NCBI GenBank assembly: GCA_030746635.1
Contig: JASLMH010000012.1
Span: 1 to 48,305 of the forward strand
Source: Alphaproteobacteria bacterium
GTDB lineage: Bacteria > Pseudomonadota > Alphaproteobacteria > GCA-2731375
Length of the DNA stretch: 48,305 nt
Direction of reading: 5' to 3'
Shown piece by piece: positions 41,893 to 48,305 of this stretch. Position 1 is the first letter of the stretch. Each line of letters begins with the position of its first letter. The notes beneath the pieces are model-generated. The model was not told the DNA's origin. It saw only the letters and a program-made list of their open reading frames with translations, and did not search any database. The position numbers and the translations under genes were made by a program.

Positions 41893-44160
41893 TCAATCGA
41901 GGGCACGGAGCACGGCCTCGGGCGTGATGGGAATTTCGTCGATCGGGGCGCCGACGGCGTCGGACACCGCGTTGGCGATGACGGCGGCCACCGGCACGAT
42001 CGGCGGTTCGGCGGTGCCCTTGGCGCCATAGGGCCCGGCCGGCTCCGGATGCTCCATCAGCACGGCCTCGACGGCCGGCATGTCGCAGGCCAGCGGCAGC
42101 CCGTGGGTTTCGAAACTGCGCTGCACGTACCTGCCCCCGTCGATGTCGACCCGTTCCCAAAGCGCGTAGCCGAGGCCCTGGGCGAGGCCGCCATGGATCT
42201 GCCCCATCACCGCGTCGGGGTTGATGGTCCGGCCGACCTCCTGGGCGATCACGTAGCGGTCGACCGTGACCTGGCCGGTGACCGGGTCCACCGTGACCTC
42301 GGCGAGATGCACGTGGTAGGTCGGCGTCGGCCAGGTGGCGAACAGCATGCCCTTGGTACGCTCGGGGTCGTGCGGCGGCGGCGGCGTGGCGTACGAGGCC
42401 GTGGCGGCGATTGGCCCGCTGCTGAAGGTAGCGGCCATGGCGACCTCGGCCAGGCTCAGGCGCATGTCCGGCACGCCCGCCACCTGGACGATGCCATCCT
42501 CGATCACCAGGTCTTCTTTCGCCGCCTCCAGCATCGCCGCCGCCTTGTCGATGACCGTTTCCCTGACCTCGGCGGTGGCGTCATGCACCGCCCGACCGGT
42601 CACGTGGGTGGTGCGGCTACCTTGCGAGCCGCCGTCATAGCCGGCGACGTCGGTGTCGGGCATGGTGACGACGACCTGCTCGACCGGCAAGCCCAGGCAT
42701 TCGGCGGCGATCTGCCGCAGGCCGATGGTGACGGCGCCGGAACCGTTGTCGGTGGCGGCGGTGACGACCATCAAACCGCCGTCCTCGTTCAGCTTCACCG
42801 TCGCCTGTCCCGGCGCCGGATTGGTCAGCCAGACGATGGCCGCGATGCCGACGCCGCGCAGCGCGCCCCTGCCCTGTTCGGTCCAGGGCGCCCGCTGCTC
42901 GACCAGGTCGAAGGCCCGGCGCAGGATCGACAGCTGCTCCAGGGCCTGACCGTTCAGCATCCTGTGCCCGTCATCGGCCAGCGAGGCCAAGCGGAACTCC
43001 CGCCGGTCCCGGCCCAGTTCGTTGGCGATGTCGTCCATGTGGCGTTCGGCCGCGAACACCAGGTAGGTACCGCTGACGCCGCGGAAGGCGCCGGTCGGCG
43101 CCGTGTTGGTATACGCCGTCCGGGCCCGGATCCGGGCCGTGCCAACGCGATAGATCGAGCCGAACATGAACATCGGAATGCTCGCCATCGCCGGGGCGTT
43201 GTTGGCATAGGCACCGCTGTCGAACAGCACCTCGACGTCCTGGGCCAGGATCGTGCCGTCGTCCCGCACGGCGGAGCGGATCCTCACCGTCGCGTTTTCC
43301 CGGCACGGCGCCGTCAGGCGTTCCTCCTCGGCCGTGTTGACCATCCTGACCGGCCGCCCGGCGCGCCGGGCCAGCAGGGCGGCGAAGGCCTCCAGGCCGA
43401 GGTCGAGCTTGGCGCCGAAGCCGCCGCCGATATGGTGTCCGACGATGCGCAGCGCCGACTTCGGCACGCCGAGAACCTGGGCCATGCGATCGCGCAAGCG
43501 GAACGGATACTGGTGCGAGACCTGGATCGTGTAGCGCCCGGCCTGATAGGTGGCCAACGCCATCCTGGGCTCGAGATACGCCTGGTACTGCCGCGGCGCC
43601 CGGTAGAAACCCTCGACCACGCGATCGGCCCGCGCAAAGGCGGCATCGACATCGCCTGGGTCCGAGACGATCTCGGCCACGACGTTGCCTTTCCGGGCGA
43701 TCTCGATGCCGCCGGCGGTGGCGAATTTGGCCCAGGACGGGTGCACCGGCCTGGCGTTAGGCGCCAGCGCCTGCTCGGGTGTCGCCACCGGCGTCTGTTC
43801 GTCGATCTCGAGCTCGATCTTGCCTATCGCCGCCTCGGCCTGCTCCGGCGTATCGGCCAGCACCGCCGCGATCGGTTCGCCCTCGTAGGCGACGTAGTCG
43901 GTGGCGAAGCATGGGGTATCGAAAATGAACAGCCCGGTGCGCTGGTTCGGAACGTCGGCCCCGATCACCACATCGCGGACACCGGGGCTGGTCGCGGCCG
44001 CGGCGGTGTCGATGCGGCGGATGATCCCGGCCGGCACCGGCGCCCGGAGCAATCGGGCATGCAGCATGCCCGGCACGGCGAGGTCGACCCCGAAGACCGC
44101 GTCGCCGCGCAGCTTGGCCTCGCCATCGCTTCGCGGAAGGTTGGCGCCGATGGCGGTCAC
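41893..44160 (-). CDS. Xanthine-oxidase-family molybdenum hydroxylase, large (Mo) subunit
   Basis: A 755-residue molybdopterin subunit. Visible are SDGEAKLRGDAVFGVD-LAVPGMLHA, the domain VGHHIGGGFGAKLDLG that contacts the cofactor, PTGAFRGVSGTY, TDNGSGAVTIGLRQIAAE, and the catalytic Glu in GAKGTAEPPIVPV near the C-terminus. The aerobic CO-dehydrogenase AYxCSFR loop is absent, so it is not CoxL. Start is a GTG at 44160 that overlaps the small-subunit stop (GTGA). Substrate (purine, N-heterocycle or aldehyde) cannot be assigned. Confidence 0.9.
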   Translation of the reverse strand: MTAIGANLPRSDGEAKLRGDAVFGVDLAVPGMLHARLLRAPVPAGIIRRIDTAAAATSPGVRDVVIGADVPNQRTGLFIFDTPCFATDYVAYEGEPIAAVLADTPEQAEAAIGKIELEIDEQTPVATPEQALAPNARPVHPSWAKFATAGGIEIARKGNVVAEIVSDPGDVDAAFARADRVVEGFYRAPRQYQAYLEPRMALATYQAGRYTIQVSHQYPFRLRDRMAQVLGVPKSALRIVGHHIGGGFGAKLDLGLEAFAALLARRAGRPVRMVNTAEEERLTAPCRENATVRIRSAVRDDGTILAQDVEVLFDSGAYANNAPAMASIPMFMFGSIYRVGTARIRARTAYTNTAPTGAFRGVSGTYLVFAAERHMDDIANELGRDRREFRLASLADDGHRMLNGQALEQLSILRRAFDLVEQRAPWTEQGRGALRGVGIAAIVWLTNPAPGQATVKLNEDGGLMVVTAATDNGSGAVTIGLRQIAAECLGLPVEQVVVTMPDTDVAGYDGGSQGSRTTHVTGRAVHDATAEVRETVIDKAAAMLEAAKEDLVIEDGIVQVAGVPDMRLSLAEVAMAATFSSGPIAATASYATPPPPHDPERTKGMLFATWPTPTYHVHLAEVTVDPVTGQVTVDRYVIAQEVGRTINPDAVMGQIHGGLAQGLGYALWERVDIDGGRYVQRSFETHGLPLACDMPAVEAVLMEHPEPAGPYGAKGTAEPPIVPVAAVIANAVSDAVGAPIDEIPITPEAVLRALD

Positions 44161-44639
44161 GGCCGGGCCTCCTTCGCCACCGCCAACAGCGCGTCGATCA
44201 TCTGCCGGTAGCCGGTGCAGCGGCAGAGATTGCCGGCCAGCGCCGCCGCCACCTCCTCGGGCGACGGCGAGGGTCGCTGCTCCAGCAACGCGGTCAGCGT
44301 CATCAGCACGCCCGGGGTGCAGAAACCGCATTGCACCGCCGCGTGATCGAGGAACGCCTGCTGCAGCGGCGCAAGCCGCTCGCCTGTCGACAGTCCCTCG
44401 ACGGTGCGGATGCGCCGGCCGTCCATTGCCGCGGCGGCCAGGATGCAGGCGTCGACCGGCAGGTCGTCGACCAGCACCGTGCAGGCACCGCATTCGCCTT
44501 CCAGGCAGCCTTCCTTGGTGCCCGTCAGCGACAACCGGTCCCGCAATGTCTGTAGCAGGGTCTCGCCCGGTCCGACCTCGAGCGTGTGTTCTTCGCCGTT
44601 CACCGTGCAGCGAATGGCAATGGCTTGATCGGCGGTCAT
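44157..44639 (-). CDS. Molybdenum hydroxylase 2Fe-2S subunit
   Basis: 160 residues with both [2Fe-2S] clusters of the family: plant-ferredoxin type Cys45, Cys50, Cys53, Cys65 (KEGCLEGECGACTVLVDD) and the helical type Cys104, Cys107, Cys139, Cys141 (VQCGFCTPGVLM, LCRCTGYRQ). It carries electrons from the Mo centre to FAD. ATG at 44639 overlaps the FAD-subunit stop by 4 bp and its own stop overlaps the large-subunit GTG, so all three subunits are translationally coupled. Confidence 0.94.
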   Translation of the reverse strand: MTADQAIAIRCTVNGEEHTLEVGPGETLLQTLRDRLSLTGTKEGCLEGECGACTVLVDDLPVDACILAAAAMDGRRIRTVEGLSTGERLAPLQQAFLDHAAVQCGFCTPGVLMTLTALLEQRPSPSPEEVAAALAGNLCRCTGYRQMIDALLAVAKEARP

Positions 44640-45520
44640 CGCCGGACCGCCTCGCCGCATCGCATCGCCGCCCGCGCGAGCAATCCCGGCAGCAGCCGTA
44701 GGCGATAGGACGCCGTGGCCCGGCCATCGTCGATCGGCGACGCCGCCGCGACCAGCGCCTGGCCCGCGGCCGCCAGGGCCTCGGCCTCCAGCCGCGCGCC
44801 GAGCAGCGCGGCCTCGGCTTCGGGCACCCGCCGCGGCCGGGCCGCCACCGAGCACACCGCGAGCCGCGCCGAATGGATGGTACCGTCGTCGCGCAGACCC
44901 AGCCGCAGGGCAAGACCGACGATGGCCACGTCCATCGCCCCGCGCCGGCCCACTTTGAGGTAGATCTCGGCGCTGCCGGGCGGCAGTGGGTCGAGGTCGA
45001 TGGCGGTGAGCAACTCCTCGGGCCGGCGGGCCGTGACGCGACGATCGATCAGGAACTGGTCCAGCGGCAGCCGGCGCTCACCGCTCGCCGATGCCAAGGT
45101 TAGGTGGGCGTCCGCGACCAGCAGCGGCGGCGCCAGGTCCGCCGCCGGCGAGGCGTTGCAGATGTTGCCGCCGACGGTGCCGACCGCCTGGGTCTGCCAG
45201 CCGCCCACCAGGCCGGCGGCGCTCGCCACCGCCGGATGGCGGCGGGCGATGTCCGCATCGGCCGCGAGCCTGGCGTGGGTGGCGAGCGCACCGACGGCCG
45301 TCCGACCGTTCGTCGAGATCGCCGACAGCCCATCGATGCCCTCGATATGGATCAGCGCGCCCGGCGCGATCTCGCCGCGCCGGTACTGCACCATCACGTC
45401 GGTTCCGCCGGCCAGGAGGCAGCCGTCGGCGCCCCACTCGCCCAACAATGCCAGCGCCCCCTCAAGGCTTTGTGCTCGGCAGAACCGCAATCGCCCATCT
45501 CCCGGCGGGTGTTTTCCCAA
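44636..45520 (-). CDS. Molybdenum hydroxylase FAD-binding subunit
   Basis: About 294 residues of the CO-dehydrogenase flavoprotein/XdhB type: SLEGALALLGEWG, the FAD pyrophosphate motif LLAGGTDVMVQYRRGEI and TVGGNICNASPAADLAPPLL, then the C-terminal domain with SVAARPRRVPEAEAALLG. First gene of the FAD-2Fe2S-Mo operon. No ATG start fits: TTG at 45520 is used here, but a TTG at 45490 has GGGAG eight bases upstream and gives a more family-like N-terminus (RFCRAQSLEGAL). Confidence 0.88.
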   Translation of the reverse strand: MGKHPPGDGRLRFCRAQSLEGALALLGEWGADGCLLAGGTDVMVQYRRGEIAPGALIHIEGIDGLSAISTNGRTAVGALATHARLAADADIARRHPAVASAAGLVGGWQTQAVGTVGGNICNASPAADLAPPLLVADAHLTLASASGERRLPLDQFLIDRRVTARRPEELLTAIDLDPLPPGSAEIYLKVGRRGAMDVAIVGLALRLGLRDDGTIHSARLAVCSVAARPRRVPEAEAALLGARLEAEALAAAGQALVAAASPIDDGRATASYRLRLLPGLLARAAMRCGEAVRR

Positions 45521-45663
45521 GCCAACGCTAGCATGGACCTATCGCCGGAGGACAGGCGGCTTCGCGGCCGTCCGCAAAACACAAGAAACAATACGGCCGC
45601 CGATCGTATGACCCCCGAAAAACCTATTATTCCCAAAGACAGAGTTGAAAATTCGTTTCAGTG

Positions 45664-45675
45664 TTCACGCGTGAA
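45664..45675. promoter_or_regulatory. 12-bp perfect palindrome upstream of the patatin gene
   Basis: TTCACGCGTGAA lies in the AT-rich 257-bp gap between the FAD-subunit gene and the patatin gene, 102 bp before the patatin ATG. A candidate operator. The remainder of the gap (45521-45777) holds no gene or RNA that I can support. Confidence 0.4.
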
Positions 45676-45777
45676 TACAACACTAAATTGGCTTTTGACT
45701 TTGGTGACTGCTACGCTCCAGGCGATTAATAGTAGCATCCAGCAATATTCAGCCAATACGTTCGGAGGCAGATAATC

Positions 45778-47373
45778 ATGCCGGAACGCAAAATCGCTCT
45801 GATCATCGCGGGCGGTGTGTCGCTCGGTTCATATGAAGGTGGTGTTCTGACGGAAGCTCTGTATCAGCTTGATCGATACAACCGCCGGAACGAGGGAAAC
45901 ACTTACGTCATAGATGTCATCACCGGGGGATCGGCAGGCAGCATCACCGGGGCGTTGACGGCGCGCGTAATGATGCATGGCTACGACGAATTACGGACCA
46001 TTCTCCATGATCTTTGGGTGACCGACGCCGACGTCGTGAAGCTGCTCGCGTATCCAAGCGACAGCTCGTTGTTCGCCAGCCGCTATCAGGTGGAGCTCGG
46101 TGAGAAATACCTGGGCGTCGACGGCGATCAGCCGCGTCCCGCGTCATTTGCGCCGGACAAGCTGCGCATCGCCTTTTCGCTAAGCAACATGGTTGGCGTG
46201 GACTACGGATTTCCGTACCGATGGGCAAATTCCCTGCAAGACGCGCCGGCGGCGGACGCCTCGGGAGAATTCCTGTGGACCTTCTTCTCCGATTTCTTCG
46301 AGGCGACGGTGCAGCGTGGCACCGAGCCGGACAAGGCGCTATGGGACGGAATTCGAGACGCCGGCATCGCCAGCGGTGGCTTCCCTGTCGCCTTCGCGCC
46401 GTCCTACGTTGACCGCGATATATCCGACTTTCCGGGCTCCCTTGAAACAGACCTGCTGCCCGGCGGTCATGCGATTTCCGACGGCGGCATGTTCAACAAT
46501 GAACCGGTCCGCCGGGCCATCGCCCTCGCCTCGGAACTCGACGGCGGATCGCTTTCGAGCGACCGCGTATTCATCCTAATCGATCCAAATATCAATACGT
46601 CCAAGCAGGATGCAAGATACGCAGAAAACGCTTCGCGCCCCGGCCTGTTTGAGAACGTCAAACGCCTCCTGGTCATGGCCCTGGGCGAAGCCGAGGCGCG
46701 CGACTGGCTGCGCGTCGGCAGGTACAACGCGCGGCTTGGCTGGCGCGACGAGTTGATCACGGAGTTCGTCGAATTCATCAATGCCCTCGATCCCGCGGCG
46801 CTCGCGGCACGGTTATCGGCGGCAACGGAAAGGAACGACCGGATCGTTGCCCAAATGGCCGCGATGGGCGTGGACATCGACCAGGCGGAGGCCATGGACC
46901 GCATCGCCGGCTATCACACCGCGCTGATCTCACAATTGGGAGCGCCCGGTGACGCGGCGGAGATCGGCCGGTCTCGAGAAGAGCTATTCAAACGCTTGGT
47001 CTTTTCCATCGACAGCGCCGGATCGCTCACTTCGAAATCGCCGATCGATCTTTTCGTCATCGGCGCCGACAAAGACGAAACAGCCGGCGAAGGACTGTTC
47101 TCGCTCGCCGGTTTTTTCGAGGAGCATTGGCCTCGCGGGAGGCTGGCGGCGGCGCCAGGCCGTCGATCGTCGCCAGCGCCAGGTCCGGCGGCCGAGGCGT
47201 CGAGATGGCCATCACCACTGCACTGGAAGTCGCCGTGGGTGGCTCGACGGCATCGAATGATCCGGTGTTCACGGCGCCCGATTCCGGCCCGGGCGTCGAG
47301 GTGTCGGCGTCGACTTCGCTGGGCAACACCGGATCGCCAAAGGGGTCCGTGGCAGCTCCGGCGGCCGGACTGA
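45778..47373 (+). CDS. Patatin-like phospholipase, C-terminus replaced
   Basis: A patatin-domain lipid acyl hydrolase: GGVSLGSYEGGV oxyanion loop, nucleophile Ser52 in GGSAGS (GXSXG) and the dyad Asp in ISDGGMFNNEPV. Residues 1 to ~450 look native, ending with FSLAGFFEEHW. After that (nt ~47130 on) the frame reads 80 residues of Arg/Pro/Ser-rich sequence that is simply antisense to the 3' part of the TolC-family gene, so the natural end has been lost at a junction. The catalytic core is complete. GGAGG eight bases before the ATG. Probably hydrolyses membrane phospholipids; regulation unknown. Confidence 0.88.
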   Translation: MPERKIALIIAGGVSLGSYEGGVLTEALYQLDRYNRRNEGNTYVIDVITGGSAGSITGALTARVMMHGYDELRTILHDLWVTDADVVKLLAYPSDSSLFASRYQVELGEKYLGVDGDQPRPASFAPDKLRIAFSLSNMVGVDYGFPYRWANSLQDAPAADASGEFLWTFFSDFFEATVQRGTEPDKALWDGIRDAGIASGGFPVAFAPSYVDRDISDFPGSLETDLLPGGHAISDGGMFNNEPVRRAIALASELDGGSLSSDRVFILIDPNINTSKQDARYAENASRPGLFENVKRLLVMALGEAEARDWLRVGRYNARLGWRDELITEFVEFINALDPAALAARLSAATERNDRIVAQMAAMGVDIDQAEAMDRIAGYHTALISQLGAPGDAAEIGRSREELFKRLVFSIDSAGSLTSKSPIDLFVIGADKDETAGEGLFSLAGFFEEHWPRGRLAAAPGRRSSPAPGPAAEASRWPSPLHWKSPWVARRHRMIRCSRRPIPARASRCRRRLRWATPDRQRGPWQLRRPD

Positions 47374-48305
47374 TCGCCGCCAGCGCCATGACATCCGGGA
47401 CCGTCGGGGCCTCCGGGGCCGCCTGCGAGGCGATCTGGTGGGTCTTCTCCGTGGCCGTCGAGGCCGCCCCGCCGGGCCTCAGGTCGGCCAGCACCTGTCC
47501 GACCAACTCCTCGATCGAACCATCGCCGGCCGCATCCGCATCCTCGGTCAGGGTTTCCCATTTCGCCACGGTGGTTCGGATCGCCGTGCGCAACCGGTCG
47601 ACATCGTGCAACGGGATCTCCGCCGGGATTACGTCCAGGCCCAGGGAATGCAGCATGTTGCCGTGGGTGCGACGCAATTCGACATAGGCCCGGTGCTGCT
47701 CCACCTCCGAGCGCAATTGCCGGGCCGCCCCGTCCACCGAATCCAGCACATTGCCCTGGGTGATCGATCGTTCCTTGATCGCCAGGTCGCTCAGCTCGCG
47801 ATCGGCGTGGGAGATGCGGCGGGCCAGGCGGAACTGGTAGTTGGCCTCGCGATATTCATGATAGGCGATGTGGACCTGGGCCAGCACCGCGACCGACATG
47901 GACAATCTCATCCGCCGGGCCAGTTCACCGCGCTGTTCGGCCGCCTGCATGCGAAACGGCCCCGAGAACAGGCGGAACAGATCCATGCCCAGCGCCGCGC
48001 CGGCGGTCGACCAGGAGGTGTTCACCAGGCCCGCGTCGGTGCTGAAATTGCGCGTCAAATTGAGGTCCAGGCTGGGAAACATGCCCAACAGGGCCTCGCG
48101 CGATTCCCAGCCGCTGATCCGCTCGTTGTAGTCCTCGACCCGCAGTTCCGGGCGCTGCCGCAGGGCGAAGGTTTCCAGTTCCGAGATGGGCATCGGCAGC
48201 GCCGGTATCCCCTCCATCTCTGCCGGCTGTTGCAGGGTGAATTCGACGCCGGGACGGATATTGATCAGCTGTGCGAACTCCACCTTGGCGCGGCCGTAAT
48301 CCTTC
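47057..48305 (-). CDS. TolC-family outer-membrane efflux protein (5' partial, odd C-terminus)
   Basis: The frame is open to the right edge. At the edge it reads KDYGRAKVEFAQLINIRPG; the GTG at 48283 is an internal Val of this conserved run, not the start. The TolC-like helical repeats follow (ISGWESREALLGMFPSLDLNL, WSTAGAALGMDLFRLFSGP, REANYQFRLARRISHADREL), with a long Ala/Pro/Thr-rich C-terminal extension. The last ~24 residues (basic, RKNRRARTVLRRLF) are antisense to the patatin gene and follow a probable junction near 47130. TolC proteins form the outer-membrane channel of type I secretion or RND efflux; partners would lie beyond the window. Confidence 0.82.
   Translation of the reverse strand, partial: KDYGRAKVEFAQLINIRPGVEFTLQQPAEMEGIPALPMPISELETFALRQRPELRVEDYNERISGWESREALLGMFPSLDLNLTRNFSTDAGLVNTSWSTAGAALGMDLFRLFSGPFRMQAAEQRGELARRMRLSMSVAVLAQVHIAYHEYREANYQFRLARRISHADRELSDLAIKERSITQGNVLDSVDGAARQLRSEVEQHRAYVELRRTHGNMLHSLGLDVIPAEIPLHDVDRLRTAIRTTVAKWETLTEDADAAGDGSIEELVGQVLADLRPGGAASTATEKTHQIASQAAPEAPTVPDVMALAAISPAAGAATDPFGDPVLPSEVDADTSTPGPESGAVNTGSFDAVEPPTATSSAVVMAISTPRPPDLALATIDGLAPPPASREANAPRKNRRARTVLRRLFRLCRRR

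Noticed and set aside
41788-44211. An 807-codon rightward frame opposite the molybdenum hydroxylase large subunit
   Set aside because: Biased Arg/Gly/His composition without motifs; the antisense gene is unambiguous.
41893-45520. Aerobic CO dehydrogenase (CoxMSL), suggested by the FAD-2Fe2S-Mo gene order
   Set aside because: The large subunit lacks the AYxCSFR active-site loop, so it belongs to another molybdenum hydroxylase subfamily.

Overview
The window is GC-rich DNA of a heterotrophic alphaproteobacterium, probably of the Rhodospirillales or a related marine/soil order. This rests on gene style rather than a marker gene: a cyclase-TolB-TPR protein, several acyl-CoA catabolic cassettes, a HWE-free PAS/HisKA/receiver hybrid kinase, a periplasmic CcmG-like thioredoxin and a Cu ATPase with a MerR/CueR-type promoter. 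No rRNA, tRNA, CRISPR, integrase or transposase was seen. Both edges cut genes: the cyclase lacks its 5' end and a TolC-family gene at the right edge lacks its own.

Left part (1-12.7 kb): adenylate/guanylate cyclase-TPR protein, LysE exporter, nitronate monooxygenase with a divergent LysR regulator, an AsaB/CmcJ-type oxidoreductase, and an acyl-CoA ligase facing it. A signalling block follows: a small secreted protein, an MCP with an unusually short periplasmic domain, a PAS-rich hybrid histidine kinase and a DUF1499 protein.

Middle (12.7-26.4 kb): a translationally coupled hydantoinase/dihydropyrimidinase and phosphonoacetate hydrolase (phnA) pair, a COQ10/RatA-like START protein, an outer-membrane barrel protein, a copper P1B-ATPase with a clear metalloregulator-type promoter, a CcmG/DsbE thioredoxin, a PIMT with an export-like N-terminus joined directly to a large membrane spermidine-synthase-like protein, an aminotransferase, a nitrilase-superfamily hydrolase and a second LysE exporter.

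Accessory catabolic zone (26.4-37.8 kb): an acyl-CoA dehydrogenase, a CoA ligase and a BadI/MenB-like crotonase lie between two 105-bp direct repeats that carry the 5' end of lysE. Around the second repeat lie a lysE-acyl-CoA dehydrogenase chimera, an internally deleted acyl-CoA dehydrogenase and a receiver domain cut just before its phosphoacceptor. Next come an alpha-methylacyl-CoA racemase, a thiolase-fold protein whose nucleophilic Cys is Ser, its coupled DUF35 partner, a divergent TetR regulator, another acyl-CoA dehydrogenase and a CoA ligase. Together these read as a pathway for a branched or alicyclic carboxylic acid, perhaps ending in a retro-aldol step by the thiolase-like/DUF35 pair.

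Right part (37.8-48.3 kb): a REP-like mosaic of inverted repeats, a YqaA-type membrane protein, a bacterial homologue of cyclic 2,3-diphosphoglycerate synthetase next to carbamate kinase, a coupled molybdenum hydroxylase operon (FAD, 2Fe-2S, Mo subunits) with an LLM flavin oxidoreductase, and a patatin phospholipase that runs head-on into the TolC-family gene; both appear to have lost their natural ends at one junction.
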